Origin: Cavia porcellus | Lineage: Eukaryota > Chordata > Mammalia > Rodentia > Caviidae | NCBI RefSeq assembly: GCF_034190915.1 | Contig: NW_026947486.1 | Span: forward strand, 75,434,044-75,498,043 | Length of the DNA: 64,000 bases | Direction of reading: 5' to 3' | Shown here: piece after piece, positions 24,071 to 35,940 of the stretch | Layout of the letters: every line of letters begins with the position of its first letter | How positions within the stretch are numbered: the stretch's first letter is position 1 | Notes under the pieces: model-generated | Seen by the model: only the letters and a program-made list of their open reading frames with translations | Database searches by the model: none | Told to the model about the DNA's origin: nothing | Program-made: the position numbers and the translations under genes

Positions 24071-27000
24071 GAAAGGAACCTATGTCTATTATATCATTAT
24101 GTACACCAAACATTTAGCAACGATTCAACATAAGATCTAAGTCTGCTTTCAATTTGTATGCATAGGCACTGAATTAAAAATTGATAGTATAGTTCAATAG
24201 TTGTAGGTTTAGATAATGTTCCATTAAATATTAATTGGCACAAAATATTTAACAAAAATGTTCTCTTTTCTTAAATAAATGTCTTATTCTGAAATAGAAG
24301 AATGGAAAACTCAGGTTGATTTACAATTAAGTTATTTAAAATATTATTAATAGAGATATTATTGTTTTAGCTATCCAGATCCTACTTCTCTAAAATTATG
24401 AGATTTAGTGAATAAAATGTATTTATTACCAGAACTAATTTGAATGTAATGAATTTTTTTGTGAAAGCAAACAGTGAGCTAATTTGCCTTCTAAGAAGTT
24501 CAGATTTTCATAAAAATATTTCTCTGGTAATAAGTACAGTACAGAAATACTTCATGGATAGAATTTTGCCAGAAATAGTGTTAGCAAAATGCAAATCATA
24601 TAGCAACCATTTAGACATTTTTGAAAACATAAATTCACTCTGCATTATGAATAGGGTCCATTATCTAGAGAATTTGAGAATACAAAATCATAAATTTAAT
24701 AATCATGGATTGCAACATATATATTTGAAAAGGTAGATAATTGAGACAAATAAATATGGAGCAATTGAAAAAATAAAATATATAGAACATTCATTTTCAG
24801 TCTATGTATCTGAAAAGATTAACCATTCTTGGTTTATATATGTGGGCATAATTTATCATTCTTTATTTAGTTACAAGCAAGGTAATTAAAGCAGACATAT
24901 AGATCAATATATAAATCAGGATCATATTTATTGTCTCAAAAGAATTTACTAGAAAATGTTTTGATCTTATCAATAGGTATAATAAATTTTGTAAATATTT
25001 GGAGAAAAGAACAAAACAATAAAAACCCACCTTCAATGAAAAACTGAAGTGCAATTGTAAATGTGGCAAGCTTTAACATACACTAAACTATATAGTTAAT
25101 AAACCTTAGTTATGTGACATAAGATTACCATAGAGAAATTGATAGAAAATTGAAACCACTGTTATTTAATAAGTTCTTGAAAACTATCTAGTGACAAAAT
25201 AAGTAAGAATTAAAGTTGCACATTTTCAAACTCATCTGTCACTCCCACATGTTAACAATTTCCCCATTTAGTAGAAAATGCCTGTGATAAATAGATTTGT
25301 CATATGTCAATTAAAGAAAAATGGGATAAAAGTCGTCCAATAGTGTGCTGGAACAAACTTGCATGTTTTGATATTTTAGTATTACCAAAGTTCACATTTC
25401 ATTTTAGAACTGCCAGGAAACTACTGGAATGTGCTGTGTGAAAAATGTAGTCTTTAAATTCAATTTCTCACCGGTATGTTAATGAACTTGAAAAAAATTC
25501 AAAGAATAATGTACAAAGCACAAGTTAAATTACAAATCAGGCAAATCATTTTTAATAATATGCTTCAACAAAAAGTAGACATTCTTTTAATATTTGTGAG
25601 GCTAGTACTTTCAATTAACAAGCAAAGCTGCTTTCTCTGTCTACTATAATCTTAGAATTTAGAAAAGTGTGTCCAGAGTCTAAATAGAACTTTTAAAAAA
25701 TCAATATAAACAGGAATTTATTGGATGATTAGAAATCTCATGCTGGTGTTCCTTGCTTTGCATAATAAATGTACAATTATTTAAAGGGTTTTGTTTTTCC
25801 TCTTCCACTTCCAAAAAAACAAAACAAGAGAAAACTGTAATGAATTATTTGGAAAGAAAATATTGAAACACTGGGCTATTTTTTTTCTATTCATTTCAGA
25901 TATTCATATAGAACAATAGCTCGGTAAACAAGTAGGAAATAATTCATGGACAGAAATTTGACAGAAACATTACTATTAAATTTTAAATAGTATAGAAAAT
26001 TTAGATATTCATAACCATATTTTCTATGCTGACTGTAAATAGTCATATTTTTAAAGTTAATAATTCAGTTAAAATATGTTTTTGCTTAATAATTAAACCA
26101 CCTCATGACTTTTTTTATAACGTATGAAGCCATTTTTCACTCTATTATTAAGAAAGCAAAATTCTCAATAATGCTGCCTTATGTGGCAACTATTTGCTTG
26201 CTATTATTGTACATTTAAATTCTCTGCTTATCTTAAGCTTCTTTACTTATTTACTCCTCTACAAGTGGTTGATATCGTAATGGGAGTTTTTACAAGGTGC
26301 TAACTCAGCAGGAAAACTTCAAAAACTGGTTTAAAATATATTGAACACTGGTAAAATGGGGAGGGGAGAGTCATCAAAAGAAGTTATGGAGTTTTACAGT
26401 GTGCTTATGAAGCAGATTATAACAGTCAGAACTTGCAACAGTGGAAATTAATTAGTTTCAGATTTAAGGGGAAATTCCGTAAGAAAGTGCGAAAGAAATT
26501 AAAATAGAAACTGAGTGAAAGTGACCTACATTTCCTTATATAAATCAAATTGCATTCAGATATTTCTTCAGAAAAATTCACAGAATTACCAACTACTAAT
26601 CCAGAATTTGGCTTCATTCACATATATAAAATATGATCATGAGTCACAACATTTCTACCACAGAATAGAACACATATGCAGTATGATATGCAATTTTTGG
26701 CACCACATTTTAAAAACAAGTATTTCCAGAGTCAGGCAATGAATATTGTGAGGCAGCCTTAAACCCCACAATGTTTAAGCTGAAAAAGAGAAACAAGGCA
26801 CACGTAATATTCATTATCAAATTATTTGACTGTCACATAGGAAAGAGATTGCACTTATTCCGTGAAGTTCCAGTAGACAAATGTGAAAGACACGTAAGAG
26901 AAAACATCTTATGAATACTGAGATATAAATCAAGAAACCTGTTGTCTTCTGAGATAGCCAGTAACTCAACACTAACCATGATCTAGGAAATTTTCAAAGA

Positions 27001-27534
27001 AAAATAATTCACTTTGTGGTGAGGGGGAACTGGGGAAGATGATAGAGAAGGAAGCAGCAGGAATCTGTCTCTCCACTTAAACAACTACACTGGCAGGATT
27101 AGACATAACCATTTGGTATGTGTCACTTGCAACTTCCAGGGAAAAGCTTGGATAGTAAATCGTAGTTAACCTCAGTCAATTTCACATTTCAGCACAGTAG
27201 TAGCTATGGAATTACCAGCCCCAATTTCATAGCATGCAGTGGTGAACAAATTCCCAGAGCAGCCACACATTGCCTGTGGGAGCAGGGTGGGCAAAAGGAC
27301 CCTGTTCTCCAAATATCAAGCATATAAGCTCTTACCATTGAAAGCTACCTGTCTTAATCACAGAGGTGTAGACATAAAGGAGAGTGACCATTTTTGTTGT
27401 TTCTCCCTAAATTGTTGCAAGGCCTTCCATTTCTGGTTGAAGTGACTTCCAAAAGTTTTTATTTTTACTCTTTTTATTTTCTCTATTTGCCCATTTGAGT
27501 GCCAAACAATAAAGGAGCTGCACACATAAGAAAA
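24071..27534. other. AT-rich DNA with no recognised feature
   Basis: Nearly 3.5 kb without a SINE, LTR or L1 block that I can identify and without a convincing exon. The largest open frame is 98 codons (24,440-24,736). Confidence 0.45.
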
Positions 27535-27705
27535 TTGATGGACAACTATTTTGAAGAAAATAAGAGACATTATGGTAGCTACTGTTAATTTCCTGTTGTC
27601 TTGATTTGAAATTCTGTGTCACTTGCATTGTTTTATTTTGATCTGCTTTTCTTCTGTTTTGTTTTGTCTTGTTCTTTTCTCTTTAAAATAAAAAAAATAA
27701 AAACT
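27535..27705 (+). mobile_element. L1 3' UTR, short subtype
   Basis: One repeat unit ('gacaactattttgaagaaaa', 'cattatggtagctactg', 'cctgttgtcttgatttgaaa') runs directly into the end 'ctctttaaaataaaaaaaa'. It lacks the ~330-bp terminal segment of the copies ending at 9,612 and 48,790, so it represents a second 3' UTR subtype. Confidence 0.75.
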
Positions 27706-28007
27706 AAACATTGAGTTTAAATTTAAAAGAAAAATTAGTATATGACTATGTATGGCCAGGAAAAGGAGTAGACTCAGAATAGATTGAAAAGGCCTTAAAT
27801 GTATGTCTGAGGCTTATTCTTGGCACAGAGAGAGCCTACAACAGAGATTTTCAGACTAACCACATTTTAAGATGCAAATTCTAATTTCGGTTTTAAAAAA
27901 TATAAAGAAAAAAGAAAGTATGGTCCATGAAAAGGAAAAAGATTTACATAGAAATGGTCTTTGTAGTCCTAACAGTAAATCTACTAGCAACTATTTAAAC
28001 ATGTCCA

Positions 28008-28100
28008 AAAAAGGCTAAGGATTTAGCTTAGTGACATAAGCACCTGACTGGCAAGCATGAGATTGTAAGTTTGATCCCCAGTACCAAAAAAAAAAAAAAT
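28008..28100 (+). repeat. ID-type SINE
   Basis: 'aaggctaaggatttagc', 'gtgacataagcacctgac', 'gtaagtttgatccccag' and a pure A-run. Well preserved. Confidence 0.88.
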
Positions 28101-28129
28101 GCCCCCAAAATCTAGATATGAAAAAGTTA

Positions 28130-29880
28130 AGAAAATGATGCATGAACAAATTAGAAATATCAGTAAAATAATTTTTGAAGCCTAAAAGTATTTCTGTAGC
28201 TCAAAAGTAAAATAACAAAAATTTAAAATTCACTGCACTCCCACCAACAATGGAGCAGTGTTCCTTTTTCCCACACCCTCGCAAACATTTATTATCAGTT
28301 GATTTCTTGATGGCAGCCATTCTTTCCAGAGTGAGATGAAATCTCAGTGCTGTTTTAATTTGCATTTCTCGAATGACCAGTGGTGGTGAACATTTCTTCA
28401 TGTATTTATTGGCCATTTATATGTCTGTATCTGAGAAATGTGTGTTCATCTCAGATGCCATTTTTGGAGAGGATCTTTGAATTTGGGGGCCTGATCTTGG
28501 TAATTCTTTATACTTTTTGGATATAAACATATCCGAACAGTCCCTTGTCTGAGGGAATGTTGGCTAAAATTCTTTCTCATTCTGTAAGCTTTCTTTTCAC
28601 TTTGTTGGTGATTTCTTTTGAAGTGCAAAAACTTTAATGAGATCCCAGTTGTTGATCCTTTGAAGTACTTCCCACACGGTTTGAGTTTTGTTCATGAACC
28701 CTTTGCCTACTCCTATGTCTCCAAGATTTCTACCTACCTTGTTTTCCAGTAGATTTAGTGTTTCTGCTTTAATATTTTGATCTTTGATCCATTTTGACTT
28801 TATTTTAGTGCATGGTGATAGATTTCTTATTGTTACTTTTTTTGACTAGTCATTTCTTACTGTTTTTTTTTTAAAGTCTATATTATTTCTATTCTTTTTT
28901 CTATTTTTCTTTCTTTCTCTAAATAAAAAAATTCACTACATTGGTTGAAAGGCAGGTCTGAGCAAACAGAATAAAGAATCAGGGGAGATGAATTTAAAAC
29001 AATGGAAATTACTGTTTGAGGAACTGAAATAAAAAGCTGAAAAGTGAATATAATATCAAGGACTTTGAGATACCATACCAGACCAATTTTTTCATTGTAA
29101 GAGTTCCAAAATAAAAAAAGAGACACTATTTGAATAAATAATGGATTAAAACTTCCAAGATTTGATGAATAATGTGAATCACAACATGCAAGAAACTAAG
29201 AAGAAAAAAGGCAAATTTAAAAATATTTGCATGAGACATGCTATAATTAATGCTTTGAAACACAGAAACAACAAATAAATAATCTTGAAAACAGCAAGAG
29301 AAAAGTAAATCATAACACACATGGAATACTCAATAACTTATCAGCAGATATCTCATCAAAAACTTTGGAGGCCAAAAAGTAATAAGCTCATATATTTGAA
29401 GTCTTGAAAGAAAAATGTCAACCAAAAAACTTACACAACTCTCCTTCAAAAGTGAAGGAGAAATGAAGACATTTCTACATAAAACCTAAAGGATTTTGTT
29501 AGCCCTGAACCTGTCCTACCGGTAATGGTCAAAGGAGTCCTGCATTATAAAATGGAAAGGCAGTAGAAAGTAATTTAAAGTCATATGAAACTAAACATTT
29601 CAATAAAGGCCAATACATGGGCAATTGTAAAAAGTAGAGGTGTAATAGTTGTTTATATTTTCACTTTTTGTTTATTGCATGATCTATGAAACTATATATT
29701 TTTTAAAATTTTGCTAAAAGCTAATATTTCCATAGCTTTGATTTGTAATTTTACATTTTTCTACACAAATTAGGAGAGTAATACATTTTATTTATTAATT
29801 TATGTTCTATGGCACATGATATATAGATAATTTTGTAATATTAGTACCTGAAAGCAGATGATACAACTGTAAAAAAGCAA
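28130..29880 (+). mobile_element. ancient L1 ORF1 region, split by a younger L1
   Basis: 'atgcatgaacaaattagaaatatcagtaaa' (28,139 onward, in parts) is an ORF1 coiled-coil-region block. Beyond the insertion at 28,237-28,930 the homology continues: 'aaggcaggtctgagcaaac', 'cttgaaaacagcaagagaaaag', 'atcagcagatatctcatc', 'actctccttcaaaagtgaagg', 'gaagacatttctacataaa'. The ORF1-to-downstream order is intact but every frame is broken. An L1M or HAL1 (ORF1-only) relic fits. Confidence 0.7.
28237..28930. mobile_element. twin-primed (5'-inverted) L1 insertion
   Basis: The left ~600 bp (28,237-28,838) is the C-terminal part of ORF2 in antisense ('actcccaccaacaatgg', 'gatgaaatctcagtgctg', 'gttgatcctttgaagtac'). 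The right ~90 bp (28,840-28,930) is the extreme L1 3' end in sense ('agtcatttcttactg', 'tttctctaaataaaaaaa'). The whole is bracketed by aaaattcactgc (28,225-28,236) and aaaattcactac (28,928-28,939). This inverted-then-direct arrangement is the known product of twin priming. Confidence 0.85.
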
Positions 29881-29934
29881 GTTTTTATATATTATGCAAG
29901 CTGTTATACATTTAAATTAGAGTGTTCCAAAATT

Positions 29935-31390
29935 GGATGCTGAAAAACTCAAATGGCATGGGAAATACTTCAAAGAATCAACAACCAGTATCTCATCTTA
30001 CTAAAAAGCTTTTGAATAGCAAAGGAAATCATCAACAGAGAAAAAAGACAACCCACAGTGTGAAAACAATTTTAGCCAATTGTCCCTCAGGCAAAAGATT
30101 TATATCTGGAACATAAAAGAATTGAAAAAAATTGAACCCTTCCAATTCAAAGACCCAATCCAAAAATGGGCATCTAAGATGAATACACATTTCTCAGAGG
30201 AAGAAATACAAATGGCAAATAAATATATGAAAGAATATTAAATAACATTGGTTTTTTGAGAGATAAAAATTAAAACAACTTTGAGATTCCATCTCACTCC
30301 AGAAGAATGGCTATCATCAAGAAATCAATGCATATTAAAAGCTGGTGGGGCTGTGAGGAAAAAGGAATCCTTCCCCACTCTTGGTGGGAGTGCAGACTGG
30401 TACAACCACTGAAGAAATCCTCAAAAACTAGCATTTCAAGTCTCACTCTACCCAGCTATTTCCCTTCTGATTATCTTCCCAGAAGAATTAAAAACATATC
30501 ACAATGATATATGCACACTCACGCTTAAAACAGCACAATTTGTAACAACTAAATCTTGGAAACAACACAAATGCCCATCAACTGAGGAATGGATAGAAAA
30601 GATGTGATATTTTTATACAATGGAACAGTACTCAGCTATAAAGAAGGACACCTTTGAGGCTTTTATAGGTAATGGGTGTGACTTGAGACCATACTCATAA
30701 GTGAACTAAATCAAACTCACATATGTAAATACCATATTGTCTCCCTAGTGTAAAAAACTGAAAGAGTAAATAAGATACAAATACTTCAGTAAATATTGTG
30801 AAAGGGTGAGAAACTACTCAAAGGGGAAAAAACAACTCAGGGAAAAGGAGAAAAAGAAGGAAGGGAAGGGGAAAAAAGGTACAAATTTGTGTATATGCAC
30901 TTAAGATAGCTAAGATGATTGTGCTGCTAATTCTGTTAGTTCTTGGAGCAAAACAGCACTCGTAGAATTAGATCAATTTTGCATGTTTATATCTGGTAAT
31001 ATGTGTAATTCTTTTGATGATAACTATAAAAAATGACAATCTTAGTTATGTTCCTACCACTTTGTTTTGAAAGTATTGTCATTGTTTTGGGCTCTTTGTT
31101 TTTGTTATTTGTCTCTTTTGTTTCTTGTTTCTCTCATAATTTTTGTTGCTTTGCTTTTCCCTCTAATACAGGTACATGTAAAGGATGGTTGTACGTGTAC
31201 AGGCTTATACATGCCTAGAACTTTTCCTAAAGAGTTTACAAGAATTGATTTTTTATGTGTGATGATATGAACAGCTACTTTGAAGAAAATGGGACATTAT
31301 GGTAGCCATTGCTGATTTCCTATCATCTTGTTGTGGAGTCCAGTAATACTTTTATTCTTTGTTTTGATTGTTTTGATTAGTCTGACTCTA
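29935..31390 (+). mobile_element. L1 ORF2 3' end plus partial 3' UTR
   Basis: ORF2 C-terminal blocks are 'atgggaaatacttcaaagaatc' in parts, 'ccaattgtccctcag', 'ccaaaaatgggcatctaag', 'gctggtggggctgtgagg' and 'cctttgaggcttttataggtaatgg'. A purine-rich tract (30,815-30,880) and one 3' UTR unit (31,270-31,390) follow. There is no terminal A-tail, so the 3' end is truncated or rearranged. Confidence 0.8.
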
Positions 31391-32590
31391 ATGGAAGTGG
31401 AGAACAGCTGTATTATGCTAATGACAATATCAGCAAATTCAATATTGTTGAATACATATTTTAGATTTTTATCTGAATTATGAGCCTGCCAATGTTTATG
31501 AATTTAAAACAAGTAAATATAAACTACATTCATCATGATATTTTTCTAATTCAAGGTAAAATGATAAAAAATTGTGTTTAGAATTTTTAGTATTAAATGC
31601 TCAAAGCTCTGTTCTTGAAATACTATTCTATGAGCTCTCATGTAATATCATTTTGTAAAAATTAACTGAAAATATTTTTAATCTCTACAGATCTCATGTA
31701 AAATGAATAGTAAAAAAAATGATAATAAATGACTACTTGCATTTTTTGCTGCAATATCAGTCACTCACAAACTTCAGAAACTCCAATATTGTATTTAGAT
31801 GTAAAATTTATTTGTACTGGAAGGTTATGTGCACTTTAAATGAAATTAAAATATGTTATCATTTTATACAATTTCAAAGGGTAAATACAATGGAATTTTG
31901 CAGTCCTAAAATACGTGTCTACTTGTGTTTCTTATTCTAAAATCTGATGATTTCATGGAAGGGTAATAAAAGAAGATAGAAATAAAGGCAAAAATTATTT
32001 CTTTACTTTAATATAATTCATCCCATCTTGCTAGCTTTCCTTAATTGAGTTTGAACTAAAAATCTCTATATTAAGAACCTTCGTAATTACTTTACTTATG
32101 AAATTAAAAGTTGCATGCTCATTGTTAGCTAATGGTAGCCACTTATGACCTCTTGCCTATTTAGTCAAAAAGGAATATACACAGGTACAAAAATATTAGG
32201 AACCCTATAATTCAAAAGGAGGTCATTTTTAAAAGTTTTTTTTTTTTACAGTAATATTAGTAGCCAAAGCTCTGTTTCAGATAATGAACACAAAAAAATG
32301 TTTCTCATGAAAATAGTGCACCAGCCAAAAGGACACATGGAGGACAAATGCATATGCTGCCAAAACATAAAGATCTATGTTCATAAATTCTTTAGCTCTT
32401 TGAATTTATTGTTTCCTAAGCATGCAAAGAGAAGGGAGTCTGAAACAAATCGAACAGCTCACCAAAAAAATGACCTTGATCACTAGTTGTAGATCTTTAC
32501 ATGATTCTAGATTTCTATGGCTCACTGAATGGCCTCTATTAATAAAACACTTTCAAATTGTCCAATAATTCTAGCTTTGAGGTAAAATAT
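31391..32590. other. no recognised feature
   Basis: About 1.2 kb of AT-rich sequence with only short, domain-free frames. Confidence 0.4.
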
Positions 32591-32757
32591 TAGTATACAA
32601 TCTTGGTTTTATGATTTTCTTCTTTGGTAACTTCGGTCAACTCACAATCTAATCTGGTTTCTTCATTAGTATAAGGAGGATACTAATGCTTACTTTATAG
32701 AGTCAAATGATGTCTAAATGTTAAGGCATACTAAATGTCTAGTACATAATATTAAAT
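32590..32757 (+). repeat. MIR relic
   Basis: The sense order of MIR is visible: 'ttcggtcaactcacaatc', 'ggtttcttcattagtataagg', 'gatactaatgcttacttta' and 'aatgtctagtacata'. Confidence 0.6.
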
Positions 32758-32796
32758 TATACTATACTTTCATTGTTATTACATCAGTTGCACTTG

Positions 32797-33142
32797 TGAT
32801 GATTAATCTTGATTGCTAATTTAATTGGTTTGAGAGATACTTATGGAGAGAAAATGTTTAAAACACATTTCTTCCTGTTCCTGGTTGGGTCATGGAGCTA
32901 TGACACTGAGGACAATATCATATCCCTGACCCTTTCCTCTCAGGCTCTTCCCCTGATCTCTGGTTTCTGGATTCCTTGAGGCAAACAGATTTCCTCCACC
33001 ACACCCTTCCACCATGTTTCTGCCTGAAAGCCAGCTGGTCATGGACATAAACTCTGAAATTATTAGCTGAAATAAAACCTTCTTCCTTTAAAGTGCATTG
33101 TTAAGCATTTTGTAGCAGCAACAGACAGATAAGACTAATAAA
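32797..33142 (+). mobile_element. MaLR/ERVL-type solo LTR
   Basis: It opens with 'tgatgattaatcttgattgc', passes 'ggtcatggagctatgac', 'cttccaccatgtttctg', 'gccagctggtcatgg', 'gctgaaataaaacc' and ends 'gataagactaataaa'. The body matches the LTRs of the element at 17.1-19.1 kb. Confidence 0.6.
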
Positions 33143-33149
33143 ACTGTGA

Positions 33150-33270
33150 TGCCTAGGGGCTGGGGATTTAGCTCAGCGGCATAAGCGCTTGCCTTGCAAG
33201 TGTGTGGTTGTAAGTTTGAGCCCTGGTATCGATAAAAAGGAAAAAAAGACCAAAAAAAAAAAAAAAAAAA
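33150..33270 (+). repeat. well-preserved ID-type SINE
   Basis: A near-consensus copy: 'ggggctggggatttagctc', 'agcggcataagcgcttgcc', 'gtaagtttgagccctgg', then two A-rich tracts. Pol III A and B boxes are recognisable. Flanks 'gtgatgcc' and 'gtgatccc' may be a worn duplication. Confidence 0.93.
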
Positions 33271-35343
33271 CGTGATCCCAAGTTAGTTTAGCTTTGTTGC
33301 TTACTTGTTGCTGCATTGTTTACTGCCACATTATGCCTGTACTTTTGTTTAATACAGTGGTTATACATCTGAAGTACCACCTAAATGCAAATACATGCTT
33401 ACTAATACAATGCTTTATACCACACTTAAATGTATCTGCTAATATTCTTCCCTTCGGAGGGTTTCTGGGTGTCAGTTGAGAAGAAGACTTCCAAATTCTA
33501 AATCACACCAAGGAAAAACCAAATTATCACAGCTAACAATATCTATTGTTATAATGGGGGAGGAAAAAATGGCTGAACAGTGAGCACAAGCAGCTCATCT
33601 TCTCCAGGACAAAATGTCTGGAGCCTGTAGGACAGTGGCTTAGACAGGAACTGAAGTGAGGGGAGAGTACACTGGAACAGTGAGGGAGCTGACAGAGAAG
33701 AAGATAAGATTAAGTGATACAGAAAAGGTAGCCATCTCACAGAGGGAAAAACTGACATCATGGACAGGGGCTGGCTGGGTGCTAGCCAGAAGGCAAAGTG
33801 AAACTAAGTCTCTGTTCATTAAGAACTGCACCAAGACCAGAAGGATCTTAAGCAATTGGAGACAGTGGGAAAACCACGAGAGTCTGCTACCCAAGTGGAC
33901 CTCCAGAGGCAATGGTTCGTGAGTGACTGTGGTACAAGCATCCCATGACACAGTCACATGGAGCAGAAACTGGCATGGATGCCACTATAGGGAAGGGCTG
34001 AGTGATTGAATCTCAGTCCCCCAACAGCCCTTTGACAGCTTCACACTGTAAAGCTCCCAGAGTGGGTGAGAGAAATACAGTCAGTTTCCAACAGTGGGAA
34101 AGCAAACTGGAGGAAATCCCACCGAGAGACAGGGACTGGTGATCCTGGACTTGGTTCCCGCGATCAGACATGAGTTTCAATCTAAGTAACAAATGATTGG
34201 AGGTTCACATTGGCACCATGTTCCCACTGCTAAAAAGAGACTCAAAACAGGGTCATATGCTATGTTATTTCTGAACTAATCTGAATAGATATCACTACAA
34301 TGGATTACCTTGTTACTGCTACAGTTGAATTGATTAAACAGGGATAATTCTGATTCAGTGGACAATTTAGTGCCAATGAAATTGTCTGCTGAATCCACCA
34401 TCATGCCCAGGGAAAATGACAGCAAAAGTTCCTAACCCAAGACCTTGGACTGGATGAAATCCTGCAAAATCCCTGAAACCTGACAGGAAGAGGTCCTGAG
34501 TTTAAGTTAACCCCGGGTTTGTAGTAAAGGGATCAGAAGAGTAACTGAAATATGACTACACAGACTCTGGCAAAGAAGCTACTAGGAAATCACATATACA
34601 ATGTCTCATTGGGATATGTAATTTGTGTTCCCATAGGACAAGTTACTGGTTTAATTTTTGTTCAGTTACATTCTTTTATGGTTTTTTGTGTTTATTAGGT
34701 GGTTTAACGTATTTGTTCCTTCATTGGCTCTGATTAACTGGTGTCTAGTTCTTTCCCTTTTCTCATCTCTGTATCAATTTCTTCACCTTAAACCTTGAGA
34801 AAATATTGCTAACGTATATCTTTATTCTTTTCCAAATTACATAAACTCCATACCCCAAATTTTAAAATTTGTCATTCTTAGCTCTGTCACAGTTACCCAA
34901 GTATAATTCCTTGATCTTCTCCATCCTAAGATTTTGGCTCTTCCATATGTTACCTAGCTCATTGTCTTCTCTATAAGCAAGTTCTGTTAACCACCTAGCA
35001 TTCCTCCAATCACAAACTGAACTCCTTTCCACACATATCTCACCCTTGCCCCCAAATATTATTCTCCAAAAACTCTCAGTACTAAAACTTCAATTCAGCT
35101 AAAAATACTTCAATAAAATCTGAAGTCACGTTAATCTTTTCTTCTCATCCACCACTTGTATCCCTTTCAAACCTTTCCCTTAGTGCTTAACACTGCTAAT
35201 TCAAATATTTTCTAATCTCTCCATCTCACCTTAAAGCACAAGATCCACAAATAGTACAGTTATAGGGTACATAGAGACTAGACAAAAGGAGTATGATCTA
35301 CTGCAAGAACTATCATATAGAATTGTTACAAGTTAAATTTCTG

Positions 35344-35453
35344 TTTGTTTTTTTTTCTCTCTCTTTTTTTTTTTAATCGGTACCACGCATCAAACTCATG
35401 ACCGCCTGCTTGCAAGGCAGGTGCTTATGCCGCTAAGCTAAATCCCCAACCCC
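35344..35453 (-). repeat. ID-type SINE with 16-bp target-site duplication
   Basis: Antisense copy: T-run, 'ggtaccacgcatcaaactc', 'gcttgcaaggcaggtgc', 'gctaagctaaatccccaacc'. The perfect duplication acaagttaaatttctg is at 35,328-35,343 and 35,454-35,469, which implies a recent insertion. Confidence 0.95.
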
Positions 35454-35469
35454 ACAAGTTAAATTTCTG

Positions 35470-35603
35470 AGCCAGGTGTGCTGATGCGTGTCTATAATCC
35501 CAGAAATTTTGAGGCTAAGGAAAGAAGTTTGCTGTGAGTTCAAGGGCAGCCTGAGTTACTCAGTGAACTCAAGACCAACCTGAACTAAACAGCAAGATCC
35601 TGT

Positions 35604-35606
<3 letters not shown>
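35470..35606 (+). repeat. B1 SINE with 29-bp internal duplication
   Basis: 'agccaggtgtgctgatgcg', 'ctataatcccagaaattttg', then the duplicated block at a 29-bp offset ('gttcaagggcagcctgag' and 'actcaagaccaacctgaac'). It ends at an AT microsatellite in place of an A-tail and begins directly at the right copy of the ID duplication. Confidence 0.88.

Positions 35607-35638
<32 letters not shown>
35607..35638. repeat. (AT)n microsatellite
   Basis: A pure alternating AT tract at the 3' end of a B1 element, probably derived from its tail. Confidence 0.95.
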
Positions 35639-35641
<3 letters not shown>

Positions 35642-35896
35642 TACTGTTATAAAAGAAGTAATTCTTTCCGTAAAATATAGGGACAGAGTCAAAATCACAG
35701 TAAATAACAGAAGGAATTAGTGTTGGCATTGGGCATAGAAAGTAAAAAATTATACACCCTACCTAAAATCACCATATAAGCCACATACTCTTGTGACTTC
35801 TCTTGTCTCCAATCTGCACTAAACTTCCCCATACACACCCAGAAAAGGGGAGGAGAAAGAAGAGGGTGCCACTTACAATTTTTTTTTTAAAAATTA

Positions 35897-35899
<3 letters not shown>

Positions 35900-35936
<37 letters not shown>
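35900..35936 (+). repeat. (GA)n microsatellite
   Basis: About 18 GA units. They produce artificial Arg-Glu (plus) and Ser-Leu (minus) repeats in open frames. Confidence 0.95.

Positions 35937-35940
<4 letters not shown>

Noticed and set aside
23681..24133. 150-codon plus-strand frame
   Set aside because: It runs through unannotated AT-rich DNA and into an ID SINE; no domain or splice context.
33150..33270. tRNA gene suggested by A and B boxes
   Set aside because: The A-rich tail, many sister copies and lack of a foldable cloverleaf mark it as an ID SINE.
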